Shown one piece after another: positions 1-7,887 of a stretch of 15,232 bases of DNA (positions within the stretch are counted from its first letter, which is position 1; each line of letters begins with the position of its first letter). A program made the translations under genes and the position numbers. Under the pieces are notes generated by a model. That model was not told the origin of the DNA and did no database searches. It saw nothing but the letters and a program-made list of their open reading frames with translations. This DNA is from Clostridiales bacterium. Lineage in GTDB: Bacteria > Bacillota > Clostridia > Peptostreptococcales > T1SED10-28. Location: assembly GCA_007134725.1 (NCBI GenBank), contig SLKF01000122.1:1-15232 (forward strand). The letters are read 5' to 3'.

Positions 1-769
1 ATTAGCAAAGACCAGAAGAGTCAATAAAATTTTACAACAGTCCGGAGAACACGCAGTATCATTCAATGAATTAAGTAGAATTTTAAGTGAGGTATTAGAT
101 GCCAACGTATACGTGGCAAGTTCAAAAGGAAAGGTACTCGGCGTAAGCTTAACGGATTCTTCCGACTGTCCGATTATCACCGATGAAAAAAGCGGAGAAA
201 AAAGATTTCCTGAAGAATACAATGCACAGCTTCTTAGAATTCAGGAAACCAAGCATAACATCACCAAGGATGAATTGCTGGAAATCTTCAAATACGACGT
301 ACAAAGCTATAATAAGCTGGTAACCATCGTACCGATTAACGGTAGTGGTCAACGCATTGGTACCCTGGTACTTGCAAAAACCGAAAATGAGTTTGAAGAT
401 GAAGATTTGGTAATGGCGGAGTACAGTGCCACCGTAGTAGGTCTTGAAATTCTTCGGGCCAAGACCGAGCAAATTGAAGATGAAGCTCGGAAAAAAGCCG
501 TCGTACAAATGGCTGTGGGAACCCTTTCCTATTCCGAACTGGAAGCGGTAGAGCACATCTTTAAGGAACTAGACGGAAGAGAAGGACTATTAGTAGCAAG
601 TAAAATTGCAGATCGTGTAGGAATTACCCGTTCCGTAATCGTCAATGCCCTTCGAAAGTTCGAAAGTGCCGGAGTGATCGAATCCCGTTCTCTAGGAATG
701 AAAGGTACCCATATTAAAATTTTAAATGACTATTTACTGGACGAACTTCGAAGCATCCGAAACAAGTAA
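1..769 (+). CDS. codY: GTP-sensing transcriptional pleiotropic repressor CodY (5' partial)
   Basis: CodY represses stationary-phase and nutrient-scavenging genes when GTP and branched-chain amino acids are plentiful. The reading frame is open from base 2 to the TAA at 767-769, giving 255 visible residues. B. subtilis CodY is 259 residues, so only about three N-terminal residues are missing, and the GTG at 113 is an internal Val rather than the start. The N-terminal half matches the GAF-type ligand-binding domain, with an [14 protein letters not shown] opening and later [18 protein letters not shown] linker helix ([10 protein letters not shown]) follows. The C-terminal winged helix-turn-helix (about bases 590-735) contains [21 protein letters not shown] and is nearly identical to the family. 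A strong terminator follows directly, so codY is probably the last gene of its transcript. Identification is secure from the HTH alone. Confidence 0.96.
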   Translation, partial: LAKTRRVNKILQQSGEHAVSFNELSRILSEVLDANVYVASSKGKVLGVSLTDSSDCPIITDEKSGEKRFPEEYNAQLLRIQETKHNITKDELLEIFKYDVQSYNKLVTIVPINGSGQRIGTLVLAKTENEFEDEDLVMAEYSATVVGLEILRAKTEQIEDEARKKAVVQMAVGTLSYSELEAVEHIFKELDGREGLLVASKIADRVGITRSVIVNALRKFESAGVIESRSLGMKGTHIKILNDYLLDELRSIRNK

Positions 770-800
770 GGTTTTTCTCTAAAATAGAAAACAGGTTGGT

Positions 801-843
801 AAAAACACAAAACGGTAGGGGTCAATACTGTTTTGTGTTTTTT
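801..843 (+). terminator. Intrinsic terminator downstream of codY
   Basis: The arms 801-817 and 826-842 form a 17 bp stem that is complete except for one G-U wobble. The loop is 8 nt (818-825). The 3' arm ends in a run of six T (838-843). It starts 32 bp after the codY stop and separates codY from the rpsB transcript. Confidence 0.9.
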
Positions 844-893
844 AATTAAGTAGACCCCCCCATGGAGATAGAAGTGGATTTCGAAGAAATTTA

Positions 894-922
894 TTGCTTA
901 AATTCGAGAAATATGATAGTAT
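894..922 (+). promoter_or_regulatory. Candidate sigma-A promoter for rpsB-tsf
   Basis: TTGCTT (894-899) and TAGTAT (917-922) are separated by 17 bp. Each box matches the consensus only partly. The location fits: after the codY terminator and upstream of the structured rpsB leader. An overlapping TATGAT (912-917) is an alternative -10 but lacks a convincing -35. A promoter in this gap is very likely, but the exact boxes are uncertain. Confidence 0.4.
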
Positions 923-943
923 ATCTGAGTGATAAAAAACACA

Positions 944-1009
944 CACTTTAGGATTTTCCAAGGAGTGCTTAAATGAACTTTTAAGTCCTGGGAAAAGATG
1001 AATAAAGTG
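944..1009 (+). promoter_or_regulatory. Structured rpsB leader stem-loop, candidate autoregulatory element
   Basis: Three nested helices are visible. P1 pairs CACTTTA (944-950) with TAAAGTG (1003-1009). P2 pairs 954-959 with 991-996 and AGGA (961-964) with TCCT (986-989), leaving an A-G mismatch (960/990). P3 pairs CTTAAA (968-973) with TTTAAG (980-985), closed by a 6 nt loop. An asymmetric internal loop (951-953 against 997-1002) and a 3 nt bulge (965-967) break the stem. There is no U-tract, so this is not a terminator. It ends 12 nt before the rpsB ribosome binding site. In E. coli, S2 controls rpsB-tsf through the mRNA leader, so autoregulation is a reasonable inference here. I do not recognise this structure as a named family. 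Confidence 0.6.
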
Positions 1010-1034
1010 GAGGAAAAACTAAGGAGGTGCAGAT

Positions 1035-1733
1035 ATGTCTGTAATATCAATGAAACAATTATTGGAAGCCGGTGTGCATTTTGGACACCAGACACGAAGA
1101 TGGAATCCGAAAATGGCGGAGTACATTTTCACTGAAAGAAACGGAATCTACATTATTGACCTGCAAAAAACCGTGAAATTGGTGGAAGAGGCTTATAATG
1201 TAATTCGAGACTTATCGGCTGACGGAAAGAAAATTCTTTTTGTCGGAACCAAAAAGCAGGCTCAGGAAGCCATCGCAAAGGAAGCCGAGCGATGCGGAAT
1301 GTTTTATGTGAACCAACGATGGTTAGGTGGAATGATGACCAACTACAAAACCATCAAAAAGCGAATTGACCGACTTTTCGAGTTGGAAAAAATGAGCGAA
1401 GACGGAACCTTTGATGTACTACCGAAAAAAGAGGTTACCCAACTGCGAAATGAAATGGAACGACTGGAAAAATTCCTAGGTGGAATTAAAGGCATCAACG
1501 GGGTACCCGATGCAATCTTTGTAATCGACCCTCGAAAAGAACGAAACGCCATTAAAGAAGCCCATAAACTTGGAATTCCTGTAATCGGTGTGGTGGATAC
1601 CAATTGTGACCCGGATGATATTGATTATGTTATTCCAGGAAACGACGATGCAATCCGTGCTGTAAAACTTCTTACCGCTACAATGGCAAACGCCGTCTTG
1701 GAAGGTAAGCAGGGAGAACAAATGGAAGAGTAA
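1035..1733 (+). CDS. rpsB: 30S ribosomal protein S2
   Basis: S2 is a late-assembling protein of the small ribosomal subunit. It binds 16S rRNA between head and body and is needed for S1 or mRNA docking. The 232-residue product opens with the family signature [22 protein letters not shown]. It also contains [35 protein letters not shown] and the conserved [19 protein letters not shown]...[26 protein letters not shown]. The length is normal for Firmicutes, with no long C-terminal extension. The ATG at 1035 is preceded by AAGGAGGTG with good spacing. It is followed by tsf, the usual partner, with an intervening hairpin. A structured leader upstream suggests feedback control. Confidence 0.98.
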   Translation: MSVISMKQLLEAGVHFGHQTRRWNPKMAEYIFTERNGIYIIDLQKTVKLVEEAYNVIRDLSADGKKILFVGTKKQAQEAIAKEAERCGMFYVNQRWLGGMMTNYKTIKKRIDRLFELEKMSEDGTFDVLPKKEVTQLRNEMERLEKFLGGIKGINGVPDAIFVIDPRKERNAIKEAHKLGIPVIGVVDTNCDPDDIDYVIPGNDDAIRAVKLLTATMANAVLEGKQGEQMEE

Positions 1734-1759
1734 TTCAAAATAAATAGCTTCAAACTCTA

Positions 1760-1800
1760 AAGGTAAGGGTATAAGGGAACTTCCCTTATTTCCTTACCTT
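1760..1800 (+). promoter_or_regulatory. Strong rpsB-tsf intercistronic hairpin
   Basis: AAGGTAAGG (1760-1768) pairs perfectly with CCTTACCTT (1792-1800). Inside it ATAAGGGA (1771-1778) pairs with TCCCTTAT (1782-1789). Only a small 2x2 internal loop lies between the helices, and the apical loop is 3 nt. The hairpin has about 17 bp but no T-tract follows; the next bases are CAATACTATAAGGAGG, the tsf ribosome binding site. It is more likely a partial attenuator, RNase processing site or 3'-end stabiliser for rpsB mRNA than a full terminator. Its base lies 10 nt before the tsf Shine-Dalgarno. Confidence 0.7.
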
Positions 1801-1825
1801 CAATACTATAAGGAGGTTTTTTATA

Positions 1826-2473
1826 ATGAGTATCAGTGCTAAATTGGTAAAAGAACTGCGGGAAAAAACCGCTGCAGGAATGATGGATTGTAAAAAAGCA
1901 TTAACGGAAACCAATGGAAATATGGATAAAGCGATGGAGTACTTAAGAGAAAAAGGTCTTTCAAAGGCTGCAAAAAAATCCGGACGATTGGCTTCCGAAG
2001 GCTTAGTAGAAGCCTATATTCACGGAGGAAGAATCGGCGTACTGGTAGAAGTAAACTCCGAGACCGACTTTGTTGCAAAAAATGAGGAATTCAAAACCTT
2101 TGTAAAAGACGTTGCCATGCATATTGCGGCGGAAAATCCCCTGTATGTGAAAAAAGAAGAAGTACCGGAGGAAGTAATCCAAAAGGAAAAAGACTTCTTA
2201 ACCAAGCAGGCCTTAGCCGAAGGTAAGCCGGAAAAGATCGTGGAAAAAATGGTTGAGGGAAGAATCAGCAAGTACTACAGCGAAATTTGTCTGTTAGAGC
2301 AATCCTTTGTTAAGGATCCGGACAAAACCGTTGGAGAACTGTTGAATGAAAAGATTGCAAGAATCGGAGAGAACCTTAGTATTCGAAGATTTTCCCGATT
2401 TGAAGTAGGAGAAGGATTGGAAAAGAAACAGGAAAACTTCGCTGAAGAAGTGGCCAATCAACTGAAAAAATAA
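1826..2473 (+). CDS. tsf: Translation elongation factor Ts
   Basis: EF-Ts is the guanine nucleotide exchange factor that regenerates EF-Tu-GTP in the cytoplasm. The 215-residue product has the N-terminal UBA-like module (residues 1-52), with [21 protein letters not shown]. The EF-Tu contact motif is [12 protein letters not shown] (about 78-89). At 215 residues this is the short form of the protein: E. coli and B. subtilis EF-Ts are near 280-293 residues, and several Clostridia carry this reduced dimerisation domain. The C-terminal [12 protein letters not shown] motif is retained, which argues against truncation by mutation. The ATG at 1826 follows AAGGAGG with 8-9 nt spacing. It is probably co-transcribed with rpsB through the intercistronic hairpin. 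Confidence 0.97.
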   Translation: MSISAKLVKELREKTAAGMMDCKKALTETNGNMDKAMEYLREKGLSKAAKKSGRLASEGLVEAYIHGGRIGVLVEVNSETDFVAKNEEFKTFVKDVAMHIAAENPLYVKKEEVPEEVIQKEKDFLTKQALAEGKPEKIVEKMVEGRISKYYSEICLLEQSFVKDPDKTVGELLNEKIARIGENLSIRRFSRFEVGEGLEKKQENFAEEVANQLKK

Positions 2474-2490
2474 TCGATCATTTGTAAATT

Positions 2491-2516
2491 CGAGGGAACA
2501 CGGAAGTGTTCTCTTG
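2491..2516 (+). terminator. Weak intrinsic terminator after tsf
   Basis: The arms 2491-2501 and 2506-2516 form an 11 bp stem with two G-U wobbles and a GGAA tetraloop (2502-2505). The downstream tract ATTTATATTT is only moderately T-rich, so termination may be partial. The 3' arm overlaps the -35 box of the pyrH promoter (TTGATT, 2514-2519). Confidence 0.6.
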
Positions 2517-2542
2517 ATTTATATTTGAGACTAAGTTATAAT
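2514..2542 (+). promoter_or_regulatory. Sigma-A promoter for pyrH-frr-uppS-cdsA
   Basis: TTGATT (2514-2519) and a perfect TATAAT (2537-2542) are spaced by 17 bp. The last T of the -10 box opens a run of eight T (2542-2549), placing the predicted start at or just after the end of that run. The leader to the pyrH start would be about 78 nt. Confidence 0.75.
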
Positions 2543-2609
2543 TTTTTTTGAAATAATATCGAAAATTATCAAAAATTAACAGGAATTTAACCGGGTTTTA
2601 TCGAAATAA

Positions 2610-3335
<726 letters not shown>

Positions 3336-3349
3336 GGGAGGAATGAAAA

Positions 3350-3907
3350 ATGGAAATGAAAGTTCACAAGGAAATGAAACAAAGAATGGAAAAGACTGTA
3401 AGTGTACTTAAAGAGGACCTGAACACCGTGCGGGCGGGACGGGCAAACCCAGCCATGCTGGACAAAGTGAAAGTGGAGTACTATGGAGCCATTACCCCTT
3501 TAAATCAACTGGCTTCCATAACCGCACCGGAACCTCGACTGATTAATGTTCAACCCTATGACGCCACATCCCTGCAGGGAATTGAGAAAGCCATCATCAC
3601 CTCGGATTTAGGACTGAACCCCAGTAATGACGGAAAAGTGATCCGGATCAATATCCCTCAACTAACGGAAGAACGACGGAAGGATTTAGTGAAACTGGTT
3701 AAGAAAATGGCGGAAGAAGCCAAGGTTGCCATTCGAAATGAGCGAAGAAATGCCAATGATGAACTGAAGAAAATGGAAAAGAACAGTGATATCACAGAGG
3801 ATGATTTAAAAGACGGCCTGGATACGGTTCAGGAAATCACCAATGAGTACATTGAAAAGATTGACGAGTTGATCAAAAATAAAGAAGCGGAAATTTTAGA
3901 GGTATAA
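3350..3907 (+). CDS. frr: Ribosome recycling factor
   Basis: RRF works with EF-G to split post-termination ribosomes so that subunits can be reused. The 185-residue product is the standard length. It matches the family throughout: a first long helix with [29 protein letters not shown] and domain II with [30 protein letters not shown]. The C-terminal helices contain [36 protein letters not shown]. The arginine-rich hinge region that contacts 23S rRNA is intact. GGGAGG precedes ATG 3350 by 8 nt; a second in-frame ATG at 3356 is possible but less well spaced. It is co-directional with pyrH and very probably on the same mRNA. Confidence 0.97.
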   Translation: MEMKVHKEMKQRMEKTVSVLKEDLNTVRAGRANPAMLDKVKVEYYGAITPLNQLASITAPEPRLINVQPYDATSLQGIEKAIITSDLGLNPSNDGKVIRINIPQLTEERRKDLVKLVKKMAEEAKVAIRNERRNANDELKKMEKNSDITEDDLKDGLDTVQEITNEYIEKIDELIKNKEAEILEV

Positions 3908-3938
3908 TCATTAAATAGAAGGTTAAGGAAATAATCAT

Positions 3939-3960
3939 TAAACCCCCTAACGGGGGTTTA
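3939..3960 (+). promoter_or_regulatory. GC-rich frr-uppS intercistronic hairpin
   Basis: TAAACCCCC (3939-3947) pairs perfectly with GGGGGTTTA (3952-3960) around a TAAC loop. The next bases are AAAATAGTAAGG, so there is no U-tract and this is not a good terminator on the + strand. It could be a weak attenuator or an RNA-stability or processing hairpin that sets the ratio of pyrH-frr to the downstream lipid genes. Confidence 0.55.
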
Positions 3961-3981
3961 AAAATAGTAAGGTGGGAAAAC

Positions 3982-4683
3982 ATGAAAGAGATACCTAAGC
4001 ACATTGCCATCATCATGGATGGAAACGGACGTTGGGCAGAACAACGAAATAAAATGCGGGCAGCCGGCCATCGCCAGGGAGTGGAATCCCTACGGGTGGT
4101 CTTGGAAAAAGCCGATGAACTGGGCATAAATCATCTAACGGTGTATGCTTTTTCTACGGAGAACTGGGCCCGACCTAAAGCTGAAATCAAAGCACTGATG
4201 TTGCTTTTATTGGAATATATTAAGAAGGAATCCAAAGCACTCCATAAAAAAAATGTACGGATCACCACCATCGGAGATTTGACATCCTTTGATGATAAAA
4301 TTCAAAAAGAAATAAGCAAAGCCAAGGAGCTTACGGAGGATAACACGGGACTGAACTTTAATATTGCCTTGAATTACGGGGGCAGAGATGAAATTCGCCG
4401 AGCCGTGGAAAAAATTGTAGAACAGGAGCGTGGGGGTAACCGGGAAGGTCTGACCGTTACGGAGAAAGAGATCGAAAGGCATCTGGATACCCGGGATTTA
4501 CCGGACCCGGATCTTTTGATACGAACCAGTGGAGAAATGCGACTGAGCAATTATCTACTGTGGCAATTGGCCTATACGGAGCTGGTATTTACGGAAACCC
4601 TATGGCCGGACTTTACCGGCGAGGACTTGGAAAAAGCCATTGAAGAATATCAAAACCGGGATCGTCGATTCGGTAAACTATAA
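3982..4683 (+). CDS. uppS: Undecaprenyl diphosphate synthase (cis-isoprenyl transferase)
   Basis: UppS extends farnesyl diphosphate with isopentenyl diphosphate units in cis to make the C55 lipid carrier for peptidoglycan and wall polymers. The 233-residue protein begins with HIAIIMDGNGRWAEQR, where Asp13 is the expected catalytic Mg-binding residue and Arg17 sits in the diphosphate pocket. FSTENWARP (57-65) and the C-terminal RTSGEMRLSNYLLWQLAYTE (181-200) complete the family signatures. The region around 201-212 (LVFTETLWPDFT) lies at the dimer interface. AAGGTGGG precedes ATG 3982. The next gene, cdsA, starts 15 bp after the stop. The MEP-pathway enzymes Dxr and IspG that supply its substrates are encoded just downstream. 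Confidence 0.97.
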   Translation: MKEIPKHIAIIMDGNGRWAEQRNKMRAAGHRQGVESLRVVLEKADELGINHLTVYAFSTENWARPKAEIKALMLLLLEYIKKESKALHKKNVRITTIGDLTSFDDKIQKEISKAKELTEDNTGLNFNIALNYGGRDEIRRAVEKIVEQERGGNREGLTVTEKEIERHLDTRDLPDPDLLIRTSGEMRLSNYLLWQLAYTELVFTETLWPDFTGEDLEKAIEEYQNRDRRFGKL

Positions 4684-4698
4684 CTTTGGGGGAAAAAT

Positions 4699-5478
4699 AT
4701 GATTACTCGAATAATTAGTGCTGTTGTGGGAATACCCATACTGATTGGGATTTTAATATGGGGAGGAACCCCTTTAATGGTGGCCCTGGGTCTGGTGATG
4801 ATCTTAGGCCTGCGGGAGTTTTACCAAGCCCTTTTTAAAAAAGGCTTTTATCCTGTGGAAAAAATCGGTTATGCCTTTACGGTTTTTCTGGTATTTAGCC
4901 TGTATAGAGGAGAGGACTGGGCAACCCTTGGAATTTACGGGGCTTTTGTCTTGACCACCCTGGTTCTTTTACTGCGGGAAAAACGGTCGGTAGAGGACGG
5001 GATCCTAACCCTGTACGGCATTTTATATATTCCCATATTGATGAGCTATATTATCCGGGTGGATCTATTGGAAAGCCCGCCCTACGTTATTTGGGTGATC
5101 TTTATTATCGCCTTTGCCACGGATACCTTTGCCTACTTTAGCGGGATGCTGCTGGGAAAACATAAACTCTGTCCCAGGGTAAGTCCGAAAAAAACCATTG
5201 AGGGCTCCATCGGAGGCCTGACGGGAACCGTTATTGCCTGCGGCGTATTTGCCTATTTTCTTGTTCCGGAATCCCTTATATCCTTCATGATTCTAGGAGC
5301 CATCGGCTCAGTGGTTGCCCAAATGGGAGACCTTAGCGCATCCATGATCAAGCGCTGGACCGGTATTAAGGATTTTGGAAAAATTATGCCCGGCCACGGA
5401 GGGGTATTGGACCGATTTGACAGCATTATTTACACGGCCCCCCTGGTTTATTATTACATAAGCCTGTTTGTAGCCTAG
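4699..5478 (+). CDS. cdsA: Phosphatidate cytidylyltransferase (CDP-diglyceride synthase)
   Basis: CdsA converts phosphatidic acid and CTP to CDP-diacylglycerol, the branch-point precursor of bacterial phospholipids, in the cytoplasmic membrane. The 259-residue protein is strongly hydrophobic, with several membrane segments (for example about 4-40, 57-93, 102-120, 128-150, 172-208). It has the conserved SPKKTIEGSIGG (162-173) and GDLSASMIKRWTGIKDFGKIMPGHGGVLDRFDS (210-242). The second stretch is the CDS family signature, with its metal-binding Asp residues. The ATG at 4699 follows GGGGGA. It forms the end of the pyrH-frr-uppS-cdsA group, followed by a 109 bp gap. Confidence 0.96.
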   Translation: MITRIISAVVGIPILIGILIWGGTPLMVALGLVMILGLREFYQALFKKGFYPVEKIGYAFTVFLVFSLYRGEDWATLGIYGAFVLTTLVLLLREKRSVEDGILTLYGILYIPILMSYIIRVDLLESPPYVIWVIFIIAFATDTFAYFSGMLLGKHKLCPRVSPKKTIEGSIGGLTGTVIACGVFAYFLVPESLISFMILGAIGSVVAQMGDLSASMIKRWTGIKDFGKIMPGHGGVLDRFDSIIYTAPLVYYYISLFVA

Positions 5479-5484
5479 GAAAAG

Positions 5485-5513
5485 TTTAACTTTGCAATGG
5501 TATGGTGTAGAAT
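5485..5513 (+). promoter_or_regulatory. Candidate promoter for dxr-rseP-ispG-polC
   Basis: TTTAAC (5485-5490) and TAGAAT (5508-5513) are separated by 17 bp in the AT-rich 109 bp cdsA-dxr gap. The -10 box is good and the -35 weak. A second -10-like TACAAT at 5541-5546 lacks a convincing -35. No terminator hairpin is visible after cdsA, so read-through from the pyrH promoter is also likely. Confidence 0.35.
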
Positions 5514-5587
5514 AGAGTATAGACGATAAATAATGTATTATACAATAAAAGTTATGGAGAAGACCGGAAAATGAGAGGATGGAGAAA

Positions 5588-6793
5588 ATGAAAAACCTTG
5601 GTATTTTAGGGTCCACAGGATCCATCGGAGAACAAACCTTAGAAGTGGTACGGAAAAACCCCGATAGCTACAGGGTATCCGCCCTGGCGGTAATGGGAAA
5701 TATCCACGCCTTAAAAAAACAAATACTGGAGTTTCGACCGAATATGGTTGCGGTATTTGATCCGAATAAAGCAAAGATCTTAAAAGAGGAAATCATCAAA
5801 TTGAAGGCCGCGGCTCCAAGAATGAAAACAAGGGAATCAACCCCGAATCAACCCCTCTTTAATGTGATGGTCTTAGAGGGCATTGAGGGCCTTATAGCCA
5901 TTGCCACCGCCAAGGAAGTGGACTTACTGGTCAACTCCGTGGTAGGCAGTGTGGGATTGGTCCCCACCTTAAAAGCCATTGATGCGGGAAAAAACATCGC
6001 CCTGGCCAATAAGGAAACCTTAGTGGTGGCCGGTGCCCTGGTGATGAAAAAAGCCAAGGAAAAAGGGATTCAAATCACCCCCATCGACAGTGAACACTCC
6101 GCAATCTTTCAGTGTTTACAGGGAGAGAAAAAAGAAAGTCTGGAAAAAATCATCCTGACCGCTTCCGGAGGCCCTTTTCGAACCTGGAAAAAAGAAGACA
6201 TTGCCAAAGCTACCTACCATCAGGCACTAAAACATCCCAACTGGGAGATGGGACGGAAGATTTCCATTGACTCCGCCACCATGATGAATAAAGGCTTGGA
6301 AGTCATTGAAGCCCGATGGCTATTTGATGTAGCCCCGGAGAAAATTGAAACCGTGGTACATCCCGAGAGCATTGTGCACTCCATGGTGGAATATCAGGAC
6401 AGCTCGGTGATCGCGGAACTGGGCGTGCCGGATATGAAGGTGCCCATTCAATACGCCCTTTCCTATCCTGAAAGAATCAAAGGGGATTATGAGAAATTAA
6501 GCCTCAGTAAGATTAAAAATCTTTCCTTTGAAGAACCGGATACCGAGCGTTTTCCATGCCTGCAACTGGCCTATGAGGCCTTAGCTGCCGGGGGAACCAT
6601 GCCGGCGGTATTGAACGGTGCCAATGAAGTGTTGGTAGAGGCCTATTTACAGGAAAAAATTACATTCTATGATATTCCCAAATATATTGAAATGGCCATG
6701 AAGGCTCATAAACCCTTTGATTACACCACCATGGAAGAAATCCTGGAAGTGGATCGCTGGGTACGTGACTATGTAAGAAAGACCCTATTGTAA
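5588..6793 (+). CDS. dxr: 1-deoxy-D-xylulose 5-phosphate reductoisomerase
   Basis: Dxr catalyses the NADPH-dependent rearrangement and reduction of DXP to MEP, the first committed step of the MEP isoprenoid pathway; it is the fosmidomycin target. The 401-residue product has the NADPH-binding [10 protein letters not shown] (5-14), ALANKETLV (138-146) and the metal ligands in PIDSEHSA (165-172; Asp168, Glu170). The substrate flap is HPNWEMG (216-222), and [11 protein letters not shown] (232-242; Glu238) and [12 protein letters not shown] (258-269) follow. I chose ATG 5588 because it gives the standard [14 protein letters not shown] start and has GAGG 9 nt upstream; ATG 5579 abuts that Shine-Dalgarno. 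Compared with the E. coli numbering of the DSE motif (from residue 150), there are about 18 extra residues upstream, mostly in a loop near residues 73-90. Confidence 0.97.
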   Translation: MKNLGILGSTGSIGEQTLEVVRKNPDSYRVSALAVMGNIHALKKQILEFRPNMVAVFDPNKAKILKEEIIKLKAAAPRMKTRESTPNQPLFNVMVLEGIEGLIAIATAKEVDLLVNSVVGSVGLVPTLKAIDAGKNIALANKETLVVAGALVMKKAKEKGIQITPIDSEHSAIFQCLQGEKKESLEKIILTASGGPFRTWKKEDIAKATYHQALKHPNWEMGRKISIDSATMMNKGLEVIEARWLFDVAPEKIETVVHPESIVHSMVEYQDSSVIAELGVPDMKVPIQYALSYPERIKGDYEKLSLSKIKNLSFEEPDTERFPCLQLAYEALAAGGTMPAVLNGANEVLVEAYLQEKITFYDIPKYIEMAMKAHKPFDYTTMEEILEVDRWVRDYVRKTLL

Positions 6794-6805
6794 GGAGGAG
6801 TAACT

Positions 6806-7813
6806 GTGATATTTACATTAATTTCAGCCGCCATTGTACTCGGTCTCTTGGTAATTGTCCATGAACTGGGACACTTTGCTGTGGCTAAGGCTGTAGGCAT
6901 TAAAGTTCAAGAGTTTTCCGTAGGAATGGGGCCGAAGATTTTTCAAGTAAAAAAAGGGGAAACCGACTACTCCTTAAGAGGAGTACCCATCGGCGGGTAC
7001 GTGAAGATGGAGGGGGAAGATGAATCCTCCGATGACGAGCGAAGTTTTAACAACAAATCCATAATCAGCCGTATTACGGTACTGGTTGCGGGTTCCTTTA
7101 TGAATTTTTTATTGGCGATTATCGTCTTAAGCGGGATCTTTTTTACCATCGGCGTGGTAACCACGAATATTGCCGGGGTGGGGGAAGGCAGCCCGGCCTT
7201 TGAAGCCGGCATCGAAGCCGGGGATAAAATCATTGCCATCGATGGAGAAATGGCAAGAACCCCCAGTGCGGTACAAAACTATATCAATCTCTCTGAAGAA
7301 GAACAGGTAGTAGTTACCATCGAACGGGGAGAGGAGACCTTAGATAAAACCGTTGCAACCATGGAAGACGAAGAGCTAAGTCGTCGGGTTATCGGGGTGC
7401 AGTTTGATGTGGAGAAATCCCTAGGCGGCGCAGTTGCCGGAAGTTTTCGGGAAACCCGAACCATCATCGTAGAGGTTTTTAATTTCTTCGGACGAATCTT
7501 TACAGGAGAGGCCAATGTTTCCGAAGAAGTGGCGGGCCCCGTGGGGATCGTCAGTCTGGTAGGCGACGCCACCAGAGCCGGATTTATTAATGTGGCCTTA
7601 CTCACGGCTTTTATCAGTATCAATCTTGGAATCATGAATCTTCTTCCCATTCCCGCCTTAGACGGCAGTCGGATTATGTTCCTTCTGTTAGAAGCGGTTC
7701 GGGGAAAACCCATCGATCCGGAAAAAGAGGGTATGGTTCATTTAGTAGGGTTCGGTCTATTGATTTTTCTAATGCTTCTGGTAACCTATCAGGACATCTT
7801 ACGACTTTTTTAG
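6806..7813 (+). CDS. rseP: RIP metalloprotease RseP (site-2 protease)
   Basis: Site-2 proteases cleave membrane-embedded substrates such as anti-sigma factors and remnant signal peptides. The 335-residue product starts with a hydrophobic helix carrying the zinc motif HELGH (residues 19-23). GGYVKM (63-68) and a second membrane helix (about 90-117) follow. A PDZ domain spans about 120-190 (GSPAFEAGIEAGDKIIAIDG). After GPVGIV come the third-ligand motif NLLPIPALDG (278-287, Asp286) and a last membrane segment (about 312-326). The start is GTG at 6806, 5 nt after GGAGGAG, and gives the usual N-terminus. It sits 12 bp after dxr. The frame continues open for 21 further codons beyond its TAG, through a 12 bp repeat array. 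Confidence 0.96.
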   Translation: MIFTLISAAIVLGLLVIVHELGHFAVAKAVGIKVQEFSVGMGPKIFQVKKGETDYSLRGVPIGGYVKMEGEDESSDDERSFNNKSIISRITVLVAGSFMNFLLAIIVLSGIFFTIGVVTTNIAGVGEGSPAFEAGIEAGDKIIAIDGEMARTPSAVQNYINLSEEEQVVVTIERGEETLDKTVATMEDEELSRRVIGVQFDVEKSLGGAVAGSFRETRTIIVEVFNFFGRIFTGEANVSEEVAGPVGIVSLVGDATRAGFINVALLTAFISINLGIMNLLPIPALDGSRIMFLLLEAVRGKPIDPEKEGMVHLVGFGLLIFLMLLVTYQDILRLF

Positions 7814-7883
7814 AAATACACTAGGAAATACATTAGAAAATACATTAAGAGATACATTAAGAAATACTTGAGGAAATAGGTGA
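7812..7883. repeat. Six tandem degenerate 12 bp repeats between rseP and ispG
   Basis: The units begin at 7812, 7824, 7836, 7848, 7860 and 7872, with consensus AGAAATACATTA. Units 2-4 are near-identical, unit 1 differs at one base (CACTA) and units 5-6 diverge. The last unit (GGAAATAGGTGA) supplies the GGTGA Shine-Dalgarno of ispG. The array begins inside the rseP TAG stop codon and fills nearly the whole 74 bp gap. Confidence 0.85.
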
Positions 7884-7887
7884 GAGC

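Noticed and set aside
113..769. codY starting at the GTG at 113
   Set aside because: The frame is open back to base 2, and the upstream residues match the conserved CodY N-terminus, so 113 is an internal Val codon of a gene cut by the window edge.
944..1009. T-box or known riboswitch upstream of rpsB
   Set aside because: There is no T-box motif, no alternative terminator and no recognisable aptamer core; the gene is a ribosomal protein gene, so a protein-binding leader fits better.
2560..2580. CodY-box-like AT-rich sequence before pyrH
   Set aside because: Compared with AATTTTCWGAAAATT there are at least five mismatches on either strand, which is expected by chance in AT-rich DNA.
3939..3960. 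Intrinsic terminator between frr and uppS
   Set aside because: The stem is perfect, but no U-tract follows on either strand. I kept it only as a possible attenuator or processing hairpin.
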